This document shows, piece after piece, positions 9,172 to 18,353 of a DNA stretch of 64,000 bases. The position numbers and the translations under genes are program-made. The stretch's first letter is position 1, and each line of letters opens with the position of its first letter. The notes under the pieces are model-generated. The model ran no database searches and was not told where the DNA came from. It saw nothing but the letters and a program-made list of their open reading frames with translations. Origin of the DNA: an uncultured Alphaproteobacteria bacterium (GTDB lineage: Bacteria; Pseudomonadota; Alphaproteobacteria; Rhodobacterales; Rhodobacteraceae); NCBI GenBank assembly GCA_902533625.1, contig CACAMI010000006.1, forward strand, positions 1 to 64,000. The letters are read 5' to 3'.

Positions 9172-9226
9172 GGTAAATTAGACATTAAGATAAATACTAA
9201 ACTGAAAAATATACGGGAGAAGACTT

Positions 9227-9574
9227 ATGTTTAAAGGGTTAGGGCAACTTGGTGATATGGCCAAGATGATGAAGCAGGCTCAAGAAATGCAATCAAAAAT
9301 GGCTGATGCTCAAAAGATGATTGAGCAAATAGAGATAGTCGGTGAGTCGGGTGGAGGATTAGTTCAAGCTAAAACAAATGCTAAAGGTATTGTTAAAGAA
9401 CTTAATATTGACCCATCAATATTGAATCCTTCAGAAAAGGAGGTCATAGAAGACTTGATTGTTGCAGCAATAAAGGATGCGCAGGGAAAGGCAGTAGAAA
9501 GGACTAAGAGCGAAATGTCAAAGATAACTGATGGGATGGACTTGCCGGACGCTATCAAAGATAAACTATTTTAG
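9227..9574 (+). CDS. ybaB: YbaB/EbfC family nucleoid-associated protein
   Basis: Small dimeric DNA-binding protein of the YbaB family, 115 residues, the usual length. The N-terminal helix rich in methionine and glutamine (MAKMMKQAQEMQSKM) leads to the central strands EIVGESGGGLVQAKTNAKG and a C-terminal helix. A GGGAGA ribosome site stands 5-10 bases before ATG 9227. It lies between dnaX and recR, as in most proteobacteria. Confidence 0.93.
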   Translation: MFKGLGQLGDMAKMMKQAQEMQSKMADAQKMIEQIEIVGESGGGLVQAKTNAKGIVKELNIDPSILNPSEKEVIEDLIVAAIKDAQGKAVERTKSEMSKITDGMDLPDAIKDKLF

Positions 9575-9593
9575 GAAGTTTAGAAAATTAATT

Positions 9594-10193
9594 GTGGATA
9601 ATTCTGATCCAATTGAGAAATTGATTTCTGTGCTAGGTAAACTGCCAGGTTTGGGTCCTAGGTCAGCAAGAAGAGCAACTTTATTTTTGCTAACAAAGAA
9701 AAATCTTATCTTGAGGCCCCTTTATATGGCCATTAAAAATGTTCTTGAAAATGTTTCGCTTTGTGAGACATGTGGTAATGCCTGCACTAATAAAGTTTGC
9801 AGAATATGCTCAGATCTCAAGAGGGATAAGAATTTAATATGTGTGGTAGAGGACGTCAGTGACCTGTGGGCAATTGAAAGGACCAGAAGTTTTAAAGGGG
9901 TATTTCATGTCTTAGGCGGCACTCTTTCAGCAATTGAATCTATTGGGCCAGAGGAAATAAATATTATAAAATTACAGAAAAGAGTTTTAGCGGAAAGCGG
10001 TGAAAAGGAATTGATCCTAGCTTTAAATGCAACATTGGAAGGGCAAACTACCTCGCATTATATTGCTGATTTGTTTAAGGACACCAATATTAAGGTTACT
10101 TCTTTAGCTAAGGGAGTTCCGATAGGTGGCGAATTGGATTATCTTGATGAAGGTACGATATCAGCCGCGCTTACCGCTCGAAAGGATTTTTAG
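9594..10193 (+). CDS. recR: Recombination mediator RecR
   Basis: Works with RecF/RecO to load RecA at gaps. It shows the helix-hairpin-helix segment LPGLGPRSARRA, a four-cysteine zinc finger (CETCG, then CTNKVCRIC) and a Toprim domain beginning ICVVEDVSDLWAIE. I chose GTG 9594 (VDNSDPIEKL) because it gives 199 residues, the family length. The open frame extends upstream to an ATG at 9531, but that would overlap ybaB by 44 bases and add a non-homologous tail. It is probably co-transcribed with dnaX and ybaB. Confidence 0.92.
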   Translation: MDNSDPIEKLISVLGKLPGLGPRSARRATLFLLTKKNLILRPLYMAIKNVLENVSLCETCGNACTNKVCRICSDLKRDKNLICVVEDVSDLWAIERTRSFKGVFHVLGGTLSAIESIGPEEINIIKLQKRVLAESGEKELILALNATLEGQTTSHYIADLFKDTNIKVTSLAKGVPIGGELDYLDEGTISAALTARKDF

Positions 10194-10343
10194 ATAAATA
10201 ACTTTACTTTTGTATCGAGGTATGTTTTATAACACCTTCCGAGAACAGAAAAATTATTATGATTCAGTGTAAAAGATGTTTTTTTAAATACTGATGATGG
10301 TGGGTTTTGGCGTTAGTTCATTCGAATTTAGAGGTTTTTAAAT

Positions 10344-10646
10344 ATGTTTGATTTTATTGATACGGCTGTTATTAACAATGACCAGGGTGCAAGAGCTCAA
10401 CGTCTATTTGCTGCAGTAGTTTTAGCTGCTTTAGATGACGCGATCGCGGACGATAAGAAATATGGAAATGGTGAAGAGCAGATTGCAAGGTGGGCGCGTT
10501 CAAGGGACGGTAGAGAGGTGTTAATGTGTGCCGGTATCGATCCTAGTGAGAGATGCATAAACGGCATGATGGATTTCGTGAAAAAAGGTATTAGGACATC
10601 TGTGGCACTCTCCCGTGAGGAAAGTGAGAGGCAGGCTGCGGCTTAA
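10344..10646 (+). CDS. DUF6280-type conserved small protein of Rhodobacterales
   Basis: A 100-residue soluble protein of unknown function. The segment LFAAVVLAALDDAIADDKKY then EEQIARWARSRDGREVLMCAG and SREESER near the end match my memory of a family (DUF6280) restricted largely to Rhodobacterales. It has its own upstream gap of 150 bases, an AGAGG ribosome site and an intrinsic terminator, so it is a single-gene unit. The coding sequence is visibly richer in GC than its surroundings, which fits strong amino-acid constraint rather than transfer. No enzymatic motif is seen. Confidence 0.7.
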   Translation: MFDFIDTAVINNDQGARAQRLFAAVVLAALDDAIADDKKYGNGEEQIARWARSRDGREVLMCAGIDPSERCINGMMDFVKKGIRTSVALSREESERQAAA

Positions 10647-10671
10647 TAATTAAAAAGTTATGAAATGCTGG

Positions 10672-10708
10672 AACTAGCTTATCAATTTTGGTAGGCTAGT
10701 TTTTTTTG
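10672..10708 (+). terminator. Intrinsic terminator after the DUF6280-type gene
   Basis: ACTAGCTTA (10673-10681) pairs with TAGGCTAGT (10692-10700) with one G-U pair, an extra A-T pair outside, and a 10-base loop. It is followed by a T-run at 10701-10707. This is a standard Rho-independent shape placed 26 bases after the stop codon. Confidence 0.75.
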
Positions 10709-10718
10709 TTTAGAACAT

Positions 10719-12344
10719 ATGCTAGAAGATAATAAAAGCTTTGATAAGGTTTCAGCAAATTATGTTAGCTTGAATCCTATATCATTTTTAAGGAGAACGG
10801 CAAAAGTTTTTCCGAATAGGTCTTCTATAGTTTATGAAGATATTAAGTTTTCTTGGTCTGAAACATTTGAGAGATGTAAAAAACTGGCATCTGCACTTAA
10901 ATCAGAAGGTTTAGAACGAGGAGATGTTGTAGGATTTATAGCAGTTAATACCCCTGAGCTTTATGAAGCACATTTTGGCATTCCAATGGCTGGGCTAGTT
11001 CTAAACGCTATAAATTACCGGCTTGATGCAAAAACAATAGCTTATATTTTATCTCATTCTGAAACAAAAATTTTGTTTGTAGATACAGAATTTCTTGCAA
11101 CTGCCAATGAGGCTATTGAAATATCCCAGATGCAAATAAAGGTTATTCTCATTAAGGATAAATATTTCCAAGAGTTGGAACCTTCGAAAGGTCTCGATTA
11201 TGAAAAGTATATTAGTTCTAACCCGTTAGAAGGTTTTGATTCAAACCCTAGCGACGAATGGGATACAATTTCAATTAACTATACTTCAGGTACCACTGGT
11301 AATCCTAAAGGGGTTTTATATCATTATAGGGGGGCTTACTTGAATGCACTTGGAAATGCCCTAGAGTGGGATATGAATGTTCACCCGGTATATCTTTGGA
11401 CACTGCCTATGTTTCACTGTAATGGCTGGTGCTTCCCATGGACTATAGCAGCCAAAGCTGGAACAAATGTGTGCTTGAGAAAAGTTGAAGGAAGATCAAT
11501 ATATAAGGCTATTAAGAAATATAAAGTGGATCACATGTGTGGTGCGCCAATTGTACTCAATTTAGTTATAGAAGCTTTTTCAGATCGTCAAATCACTTTG
11601 TCAAAAGAGTGTAAAGTTATGACTGCAGCAGCCCCACCGCCACCAAAGACCTTAAAAGCGATGCAAAAATTGGGGTTCTCAGTAACTCACGTTTACGGTT
11701 TAACTGAAGTTTATGGACCTTGCGTTGTGTCGACTTGGAAAGAGGACTGGGACCACTTACCCCTAGACGAACAGGCAAACCTGAAAGCTCGACAGGGAAT
11801 AGAATATTTAGTTCAAGAGGATATTAATGTCATTGATGTTAAAACGGGAGAGAGTATTCCTTGGGATGGTAAAACAATAGGCGAACTACTTCTAAGAGGT
11901 AATATTACAATGAAGGGGTACCTAAAAAATATAGATGCGACTGAGGAGGCTTTTGATAATGGTTGGTTTCATACTGGGGACCTGGCAGTAATTCATACTG
12001 ATGGATATATAGAATTAAAGGATCGTAAAAAAGACATAATTATTTCTGGAGGAGAGAATATATCGTCAATTGAAATAGAAAATTGTATATCATCTCATCC
12101 CTTGGTTTCTGCCTGCGCAGTTGTCGCGATGGCAAATGAAAAATGGGGGGAAGTTCCTTGTGCTTTTGTAGAGCTTCAGAATAATGAAATATTGAGTGAA
12201 TCGGAGCTAACAGAATTCTGCAGGGAAAATCTAGCTTCATATAAAATTCCAAAGAAAATTTTCTATGAAAACCTTCCGAAAACATCTACTGGAAAGGTGC
12301 AAAAGACTAAGCTGAGAGAGCGCTTAGTTGAGAAATTTGCCTAA
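10719..12344 (+). CDS. AMP-forming acyl-CoA synthetase
   Basis: Activates a carboxylic acid to its CoA thioester with ATP, in the cytoplasm. The adenylation loop [13 protein letters not shown] lies near 187-199, the A5-type segment YGLTEVYGP near 330, the hinge region GWFHTGDLA with ELKDRKKDIIISGGENIS, and the C-terminal lysine region KTSTGKVQKTKLRE. The 541 residues and overall pattern suit the medium/long-chain group; the substrate is not readable. Its stop overlaps the ATG of the next gene (TAATG), so the two are probably coupled. No clear ribosome site precedes ATG 10719. Confidence 0.88.
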   Translation: MLEDNKSFDKVSANYVSLNPISFLRRTAKVFPNRSSIVYEDIKFSWSETFERCKKLASALKSEGLERGDVVGFIAVNTPELYEAHFGIPMAGLVLNAINYRLDAKTIAYILSHSETKILFVDTEFLATANEAIEISQMQIKVILIKDKYFQELEPSKGLDYEKYISSNPLEGFDSNPSDEWDTISINYTSGTTGNPKGVLYHYRGAYLNALGNALEWDMNVHPVYLWTLPMFHCNGWCFPWTIAAKAGTNVCLRKVEGRSIYKAIKKYKVDHMCGAPIVLNLVIEAFSDRQITLSKECKVMTAAAPPPPKTLKAMQKLGFSVTHVYGLTEVYGPCVVSTWKEDWDHLPLDEQANLKARQGIEYLVQEDINVIDVKTGESIPWDGKTIGELLLRGNITMKGYLKNIDATEEAFDNGWFHTGDLAVIHTDGYIELKDRKKDIIISGGENISSIEIENCISSHPLVSACAVVAMANEKWGEVPCAFVELQNNEILSESELTEFCRENLASYKIPKKIFYENLPKTSTGKVQKTKLRERLVEKFA

Positions 12345-13222
12345 TGGAAACTTGGGTATTTTTTGCTATAAGTGCAGCGTTTTTCCAAAATATTCGATCA
12401 GTGGTGCAAAAAAATTTATTAAGTGAATTGGATATATTTGCTTCTAGCTTTGTGAGATTTTTTTATGCCTTGCCCTTATGCTTAGCTATCTCGTTCCTCT
12501 TAAAAGAGGGATTTGATACTCATGTACCGAAGGCTAATGAGAAATTTTTGATCTTTGCAGTTTTGGGAGGCAGTGCCCAAATTCTTGCCACAATCTTGCT
12601 CATATATTTGTTCACGTTAAAAAAATTTGCTGTCGGTGGAGCTTTTAAGAAGACAGAGGCATTAATCTCAGTCGGAATTGGTTTTCTGATTCTTCAGGAA
12701 AAAGTAAGTCTGTTTGGTCTAGTGGCTATCCTTACCGGTATAATTGGTCTAATTATGATTTCAAAAACTAAGCTTAATGAAGGGTTGTTTAATTGGGGAT
12801 CTTTCGTTGGTTTGCTTTGTGGTCTAATGTTTTCCTTTTCAGCAGTTTTTTATCGCGGCGCTACATTGGCGTTAGATTCTGGAGAATTTTACATACGAGC
12901 TATATTAACCCTTAATTATGTTTTGTTGTATCAAACATTGATTTTTGGGGTCATTTTATTCCTATTTAGCAGAACTTCATTCATATCAGTTTTCTCATGT
13001 TGGCGCACTGGTTGGGTTGCTGGCCTTTCCGGAATGTTAGCGTCATTTGGATGGTTTTCAGCAATGAATTTGGCACATGTTTCTTATGTGAAAGCTGTAG
13101 GCCAGATTGAGTTGCTTTTCGCTATTGGTGCTGGTTTTTTTCTTTTTAAAGAAAAATTGTCTTCAAGGGAAATTTTGGGAATATTTTTTATCAGTTTAAG
13201 TATTGTACTTTTAATTTTTTAG
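12344..13222 (+). CDS. DMT superfamily (EamA) transporter
   Basis: An inner-membrane permease of 292 residues with about ten hydrophobic segments in two repeats of five, the EamA architecture. The second repeat ends in the typical AIGAGFFLFKEKLSSREILG loop and a last hydrophobic helix. It overlaps the upstream acyl-CoA synthetase stop by one base, suggesting a common transcript. The transported compound is unknown; family members export amino acids, metabolites or act as importers. Confidence 0.85.
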   Translation: METWVFFAISAAFFQNIRSVVQKNLLSELDIFASSFVRFFYALPLCLAISFLLKEGFDTHVPKANEKFLIFAVLGGSAQILATILLIYLFTLKKFAVGGAFKKTEALISVGIGFLILQEKVSLFGLVAILTGIIGLIMISKTKLNEGLFNWGSFVGLLCGLMFSFSAVFYRGATLALDSGEFYIRAILTLNYVLLYQTLIFGVILFLFSRTSFISVFSCWRTGWVAGLSGMLASFGWFSAMNLAHVSYVKAVGQIELLFAIGAGFFLFKEKLSSREILGIFFISLSIVLLIF

Positions 13223-13253
13223 CTGTTACTTTTTATGAATTAAAGGATTTAAG

Positions 13254-14426
13254 ATGAGTTTTAATCGATCAGGATTACCGGGCTGGACTTATAATAACGA
13301 AGAATTATTCGAGTTAGAGTCGGTTAACATTTTCAAGAAAAATTGGCAGTTGGCTTGTCATGAGAGTGATTTGCCAGAAATTGGAGATTACATAACATAT
13401 GATATGCTTGGAGAGCGAGCACTTCTTGTGAGAGGGCAAGACAAGCAGATTAGAGCTTTTCATAATCTTTGCAGACATCGAGGGTCTCGATTAGTTGTTG
13501 GGGAAAGAGGAAATTGTAAGAATGTAATAATTTGTCCCTTTCATGCCTGGGTTTATAATTTAGATGGTACATTAAGAGGCCCTTCAAGATCTGAAACTTT
13601 CCCTTTAATTGATAGAAATGAATGGGGACTCAAACCTATTGAGCTAGATAAATTTATGGGATTTTATTTCGTTCGATTCCAACCCAGTAATTATCCAAAA
13701 GCATCCAATATTCTTGAAAGGCACAAAGACAAATTTGAACTTTATCATACAGATAATATAATCTCAGCTTCAAAAATCTCTTTATCTGAAAGTTTACCTA
13801 TAAACTGGAAGACTGTTAGAGATGTTGATAACGAAGGGTATCATGTGGCTCAGGCACATCCAGGGCTTCATGATTTGTATGGTGAAAATTATTGGGACGA
13901 GGATTACCACTATTGGTCTACAGTTTCAGTAGGAGAAATTAATAAGAAACCTTCAAAGCTTTGGACTGTAAAAAAATATAGGAAAATTTTGGAGCAGCTT
14001 GAAGAACCATATTCCGAACTACCCAGACAGTGGTTGTATATTGGTATCTTTCCTAATACTGTTTTTGGTTTCTATCCTGACTCTGTAATTTTCTATCAGG
14101 AGATCCCATTAAAGTACAATGAAACTCAGATAAGATCTGCAGTTTACAAAAGAAGTAATGAAAGTAGAGCACTTAAGGCACTTCGATTTCTATCTGGCAG
14201 AATAGATAATTCAGCTGTAGAAGAAGACAATCAGCTTAGTGTTTGGTTAAATGAAGCTCCTCGATCTAGTGCATATGAAGGATCGTTTTTTTCTGACCTT
14301 GAAAAAGGCGTTAGAGATTATCATGATGCACTTAGGACAATGCTACCAGTTATTGGCCTTGACGAACCACCAGATCTTGGCAAAATTGCAGTGACTAACG
14401 CCGAACTCTTAGCTAAAGAGAATTAA
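13254..14426 (+). CDS. Rieske non-haem iron oxygenase, alpha subunit
   Basis: Oxygenase component of a ring-hydroxylating type system. The Rieske cluster site is C73-x-H75 with C94-x2-H97. The mononuclear iron site is H197 and H202 in NEGYHVAQAHPGL, with D325 as likely third ligand in EEDNQL. Length 390 suits the alpha subunit. Despite the family name, many members demethylate or hydroxylate quaternary amines such as betaines and carnitine. No ferredoxin or reductase gene is present nearby. The gene lies just upstream of a polyamine-type ABC transporter, which suggests, but does not prove, that it acts on an imported cationic compound. Confidence 0.85.
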   Translation: MSFNRSGLPGWTYNNEELFELESVNIFKKNWQLACHESDLPEIGDYITYDMLGERALLVRGQDKQIRAFHNLCRHRGSRLVVGERGNCKNVIICPFHAWVYNLDGTLRGPSRSETFPLIDRNEWGLKPIELDKFMGFYFVRFQPSNYPKASNILERHKDKFELYHTDNIISASKISLSESLPINWKTVRDVDNEGYHVAQAHPGLHDLYGENYWDEDYHYWSTVSVGEINKKPSKLWTVKKYRKILEQLEEPYSELPRQWLYIGIFPNTVFGFYPDSVIFYQEIPLKYNETQIRSAVYKRSNESRALKALRFLSGRIDNSAVEEDNQLSVWLNEAPRSSAYEGSFFSDLEKGVRDYHDALRTMLPVIGLDEPPDLGKIAVTNAELLAKEN

Positions 14427-14463
14427 GTTACTCTATTCGCTCAAATAATAAAGTGAGATTAAT

Positions 14464-15327
14464 TTGATCTTAAATATTAAACCAGAAACAAAGAAGGGTT
14501 GGAGATTACTATCAACTCCGTTTATTTTCAGTATTTTATTGCTCGCAGCCCCTTTGACTATGATGCTTTTATTAAGCTTTTGGACCCAAGATTACCTGAT
14601 CCTAGATAGGACCTTTACTTTAAATAATTATATTGAGGCTTTTACTCAACCAGTTTACCAGTTACTTTTTTCTCGCTCACTAGCCATATCTCTAACGGTG
14701 ACATTTTTTACGGTTCTTTTGGCGTATCCTATGGCTTACTTTATTTCCTTTCATGGAGGCGAAAGAAAAGCTCTCTGGTTATTTCTAATTACAATACCCT
14801 TTTGGACTAGTTATCTACTTCGCATGTTTCTGTGGAAAGTAATTTTGGGTTATAATGGTGTATTAAATTCATTTTTACTTTGGCTTGAAATGATTACAGA
14901 ACCGCTGACTTTTATCCTTTATAATGCAAATGCTGTTGTTATAGCATTAACTCATGGATGGGCACCATTTGCTATTCTACCGATCTTTGTTTCTTTGGAA
15001 AAAATTGATAGGTCGTTGCTAGAAGCAAGCAGAGATCTGGGCGATGGGCCATTTCATCAATTTTTTCGAGTAGTTCTACCTCTATCTGCACCCGGAGTGG
15101 TTGGAGCTGCATTGATAATTTTTATCCCTACGGTTGGAGATTATATCACTCCCAAACTCGTTGGAGGCACTGATGGATTGATGATTGCCAATATGATCCA
15201 AGTTCAGTTTTCAAAAGCTAATAATGCCCCCTTGGCTGCTGCTTTATCAGTATCTTCCCTAATGATTGTGGCCTTTATTTCAATTGTTTTTGTTTTGGTT
15301 AATAGAAAACATTTGAGGAGATACTAG
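14464..15327 (+). CDS. potB: Spermidine/putrescine-type ABC transporter permease (PotB-like)
   Basis: An inner-membrane permease of 287 residues with six predicted membrane segments and the EAA-loop signature EASRDLGDG...FRVVLPLSAPG that docks on the ATPase. It starts with TTG 14464, with GTGAG about 8 bases upstream. It is followed after one base by the second permease and then by the ATPase, making a heteromeric PotABC-type importer. PotB/PotC assignment is by order and similarity; the true substrate could be a polyamine, a betaine or a related cation. Confidence 0.85.
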   Translation: MILNIKPETKKGWRLLSTPFIFSILLLAAPLTMMLLLSFWTQDYLILDRTFTLNNYIEAFTQPVYQLLFSRSLAISLTVTFFTVLLAYPMAYFISFHGGERKALWLFLITIPFWTSYLLRMFLWKVILGYNGVLNSFLLWLEMITEPLTFILYNANAVVIALTHGWAPFAILPIFVSLEKIDRSLLEASRDLGDGPFHQFFRVVLPLSAPGVVGAALIIFIPTVGDYITPKLVGGTDGLMIANMIQVQFSKANNAPLAAALSVSSLMIVAFISIVFVLVNRKHLRRY

Positions 15328-15328
15328 T

Positions 15329-16126
15329 ATGTCGAGATCAACAAAGTATCTAAAGATTTTCGCATATACGTATTTGATCTTTCTTTACGCACCAGCTCTG
15401 CTTCTTCCACTTTTTTCCTTTAATGCAAGTCAAATTATTGCATTTCCCCTTAGTGGATTTACCACAAATTGGTTTGAAAACTTGCTGTATCAAGAAACTT
15501 TGCATGAAGCCCTAAAAAATTCCCTCATTGTAGCAGTGTCATCAAGTATTCTTGGGACGATTTTGGGTGTTTTGGCTTCACGTGCGGCTACAAGATATGA
15601 TTTCACGGGAAAGCAAATTTCGCTAACGTTTATTTTGGCACCTTTGGTTTTGCCCGAGATAATTGTTGGAGTGGCACTCCTAATTGTGCTTATACAGCTA
15701 GGCTTGCCTCTAAATCTTTGGAGTGTTGTTTTAGGCCATACATTATTAATTTTGCCATTCTCAATCCTAATTATGAATTCTGCTTTCAGTAATTTGGACA
15801 TAAGCTTGGAAGAGGCATCAATGGATTTGGGCGAAAATCAATTTGGTACGTTTTATAGAGTAATTTTACCATTGGTTTTTCCTGGAATAATGGCAAGTCT
15901 ATTGATTGGTTTTACACTGTCTTTAGATGAATTCATAATAGCTTTCTTTTTAACCGGTACAGAAACGACACTGCCAGTTTATATCTGGGCTCAATTTCGA
16001 TTTCCAAAAAAACTACCTACTACTATGGCCTTGGGCACTGTTCTTTTAATAGTCTCGTTAATCTTACTTTCTCTCAGTGAGTATTTTAGGCGACGTGCTG
16101 CTAACTCTCAAAATTCTGTTTTGTAG
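15329..16126 (+). CDS. potC: Spermidine/putrescine-type ABC transporter permease (PotC-like)
   Basis: The second permease of the importer, 265 residues with six membrane segments and the EAA loop EASMDLGEN...YRVILPLVFPGI. The ending LSEYFRRRA is typical of PotC proteins. ATG 15329 follows the potB stop by a single base, implying translational coupling. It pairs with PotB to form the membrane channel. Confidence 0.85.
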   Translation: MSRSTKYLKIFAYTYLIFLYAPALLLPLFSFNASQIIAFPLSGFTTNWFENLLYQETLHEALKNSLIVAVSSSILGTILGVLASRAATRYDFTGKQISLTFILAPLVLPEIIVGVALLIVLIQLGLPLNLWSVVLGHTLLILPFSILIMNSAFSNLDISLEEASMDLGENQFGTFYRVILPLVFPGIMASLLIGFTLSLDEFIIAFFLTGTETTLPVYIWAQFRFPKKLPTTMALGTVLLIVSLILLSLSEYFRRRAANSQNSVL

Positions 16127-16150
16127 CCACATTAATAAGGAAAACAAAAA

Positions 16151-17233
16151 ATGACCACATTAGTAGAAGTGCAAGATATCAGTAAGAGTTTTGGAGCTGT
16201 TAATGCAGTTGATGGAGTGTCGCTGGAAATTGATCAGGGACAGTTTTTCTCTTTGCTAGGACCTTCAGGATGTGGAAAAACAACGCTACTAAGACTTATC
16301 GCAGGTTTTGAGCGTCCAAGCTCGGGTCACTTGTTAATTGATAATAAACCGATGGATGGTGTGGAGCCAAATTTAAGACCAACAAACATGGTTTTTCAAA
16401 ATTACGCAATTTTTCCTCATCTAAATGTAGAACAAAATGTGGCTTATGGTTTGCGCAAGAAAAGTATATCTAAAATCGAAAAAGAGGAAATGATAAATCA
16501 GGTCCTTGAGCTTGTGGGATTATCGGAGTTAAATCTAAGGTCGGCAAATGCTTTATCAGGAGGGCAAAAGCAACGTGTAGCATTAGCTAGAGCCCTCATT
16601 CTAAAACCAAAAGTATTACTGCTTGACGAGCCTTTATCTGCATTGGACAAAAAACTTAGAGAACAAATGCAATTAGAATTGCGCCATTTGCAACGAGCAG
16701 TTGGAATTACTTTTATTTTGGTTACCCACGATCAGGAGGAAGCTCTTACTATGAGTGACAAGGTTGCCGTTATGTTTGATGGGAAGGTTGAACAGGTAGC
16801 ATCTCCAAGAGAGTTATATGAAAGACCAACTTCTCAGAGGGTGGCGTCTTTTATCGGAGCAATGAATTTTATTAATGGAACTGTGATGGAAGCAAAGAAT
16901 GAAATTGGAATTAACTCTGATATCCTTGGCCCATTGACTATTTCAAGATCTCAAGTTTTTGGAGACCTCACAGAAAATAAAATTATTATAGGGATAAGAC
17001 CTGAAAGAATTTCAATAGTTTCTGATGGTTCTAGTGTAACAGGTTCAATTTCTGGAAGAATTACAGATGCTTCGTATTTTGGTGAAACTACCTATTACAA
17101 AGTTGCATGTGGGAAAGGATCTGAAACTTTAACTGTTTCGGCTCAAAATTCATTTGGCCAAATGGATTACCAAATAGGTGAAGAAGTAAAATTAAATGTT
17201 GATATTAAAAGCCTAGTTGGATTTTCGGATTGA
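16151..17233 (+). CDS. potA: Spermidine/putrescine-type ABC transporter ATP-binding protein (PotA-like)
   Basis: The ATPase of the importer. Walker A GPSGCGKTT (37-45), ABC signature LSGGQKQRVALARAL (from about 136), Walker B VLLLDEPLSALD, and the switch histidine in LVTHDQEEA are all intact. Residues beyond about 240 form the C-terminal TOBE regulatory domain typical of PotA/FbpC ATPases. An AAGGAAA ribosome site precedes ATG 16151. It ends 2 bases before a perfect hairpin that probably terminates the operon. Confidence 0.9.
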   Translation: MTTLVEVQDISKSFGAVNAVDGVSLEIDQGQFFSLLGPSGCGKTTLLRLIAGFERPSSGHLLIDNKPMDGVEPNLRPTNMVFQNYAIFPHLNVEQNVAYGLRKKSISKIEKEEMINQVLELVGLSELNLRSANALSGGQKQRVALARALILKPKVLLLDEPLSALDKKLREQMQLELRHLQRAVGITFILVTHDQEEALTMSDKVAVMFDGKVEQVASPRELYERPTSQRVASFIGAMNFINGTVMEAKNEIGINSDILGPLTISRSQVFGDLTENKIIIGIRPERISIVSDGSSVTGSISGRITDASYFGETTYYKVACGKGSETLTVSAQNSFGQMDYQIGEEVKLNVDIKSLVGFSD

Positions 17234-17235
17234 AA

Positions 17236-17259
17236 TCAGAGGCGAAGTCTCGCCTCTGA
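17236..17259. terminator. Perfect hairpin between convergent potA and potD
   Basis: TCAGAGGCGA at 17236-17245 is the exact complement of TCGCCTCTGA at 17250-17259, with a 4-base loop. The hairpin fills the 42-base gap between two convergent genes. Only short T-runs flank it, so it may be a weak bidirectional terminator or a 3'-end protecting stem. Confidence 0.6.
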
Positions 17260-17275
17260 AATTAATAAAATTACC

Positions 17276-18322
17276 CTAGAAACCACTTTTGATGAGTTCC
17301 CATTCCTTAATCATTTTTTCACGCAATGCCGGAGAAGTAGGTGACTGCCATAGAGTATTAGCAGCATAGCTATCTAGAGAGCCAAAGCCGTTTTCTTCAC
17401 CAATTGCAGCCATTACTTTACCATTGGAGTGGCCATAACCCCACTCTGTTACAATGTATTCTGCAGAAGAGTCAGCTAGCCAAGCATCAAGAAAATCATA
17501 AGCCTTTTGCTCTGATCCTGGGGCATCTTTCATCATAGTATATCCACACACCCACGTTGAAGATCCTTCTTTAGTGTCGCGATTCATTGCTACAGGAAGA
17601 CCGTCCCAACCCAAAGTTGCTGCAACTTCATTCCAAGTCCACTCTAGTAAGATTTCGCCACTTGCCATTAATGCAGAACCTTCAGCACCATCAGCATGGT
17701 ATGTTCTAACATTTTTATGCACATCTCTTAAAAAAGCGGAAGCTTTATCAAAATCAGCATCCGTTGCTTTATTCCAATCCCTTATGCCAACAGCTAAAAA
17801 GCCCAATGCATAAGCATCGTCAACATTATCAACTAGTGATACTCGGTCTTGAAATTTTGGATCTGCAAATACATACAGAGACGAAGCTTCTTCAGCACTC
17901 ACTTCTTCAGTATTGTAAGTTAAAGCGGTTGCACCCCAATCAATTGGTACGGCCCACTGTTTTCCATCAACATTCCAACCTTCCATGTTTGCAAATTCGG
18001 GCATTACTTTGTCCCAATTTGAAAGACGAGAAGTATCTATAGGTACGATAATGCCTGCATTCCTCCACTTAACAACCGATTGCGAGCAAGGGTGCCCTAA
18101 ATCAGCTCGGAACCCAGCTCTTACTTTTTGAAAAGCTTCTTCTTCGTCAGAAAAGAATGAATATGTTGGTGCATCGCCATATTTATCAATATAGGCTTGA
18201 AAGAAACCAGGGTCTTCATATCCGCCCCAGTCAAAAACTACCAATTCACTGTCCTCTGCAAATGCTGCACCTGAGAACAATAAAACAGCAGTCGAAACTA
18301 AATAGCTAAGAATTTTTTTCAT
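17276..18322 (-). CDS. potD: Polyamine-type ABC transporter substrate-binding protein (PotD-like)
   Basis: A periplasmic binding protein, 348 residues. A clear signal peptide covers residues 1-22 with cleavage after AFA. The mature start SELVVFDWGGYEDPG and the later LVDNVDDAYALGFLAVG segment are typical of the PotD/PotF fold. It faces potBCA tail-to-tail, so it has its own promoter and can be made in excess over the membrane parts. An 8-base inverted repeat lies upstream of its start. Its ligand may be putrescine, spermidine or another cationic amine. Confidence 0.85.
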   Translation of the reverse strand: MKKILSYLVSTAVLLFSGAAFAEDSELVVFDWGGYEDPGFFQAYIDKYGDAPTYSFFSDEEEAFQKVRAGFRADLGHPCSQSVVKWRNAGIIVPIDTSRLSNWDKVMPEFANMEGWNVDGKQWAVPIDWGATALTYNTEEVSAEEASSLYVFADPKFQDRVSLVDNVDDAYALGFLAVGIRDWNKATDADFDKASAFLRDVHKNVRTYHADGAEGSALMASGEILLEWTWNEVAATLGWDGLPVAMNRDTKEGSSTWVCGYTMMKDAPGSEQKAYDFLDAWLADSSAEYIVTEWGYGHSNGKVMAAIGEENGFGSLDSYAANTLWQSPTSPALREKMIKEWELIKSGF

Positions 18323-18353
18323 GTTGGTTTACCCCACTCAATGAGATTAATAA

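Noticed and set aside
8733..9185. A 150-codon reverse frame
   Set aside because: Antisense to the dnaX linker and tau region; its serine/phenylalanine-rich product is the usual shadow of a lysine/glutamate-rich coding strand.
10194..10343. Small gene before the DUF6280-type gene
   Set aside because: No frame with a ribosome site or recognisable product; most likely a leader and promoter region.
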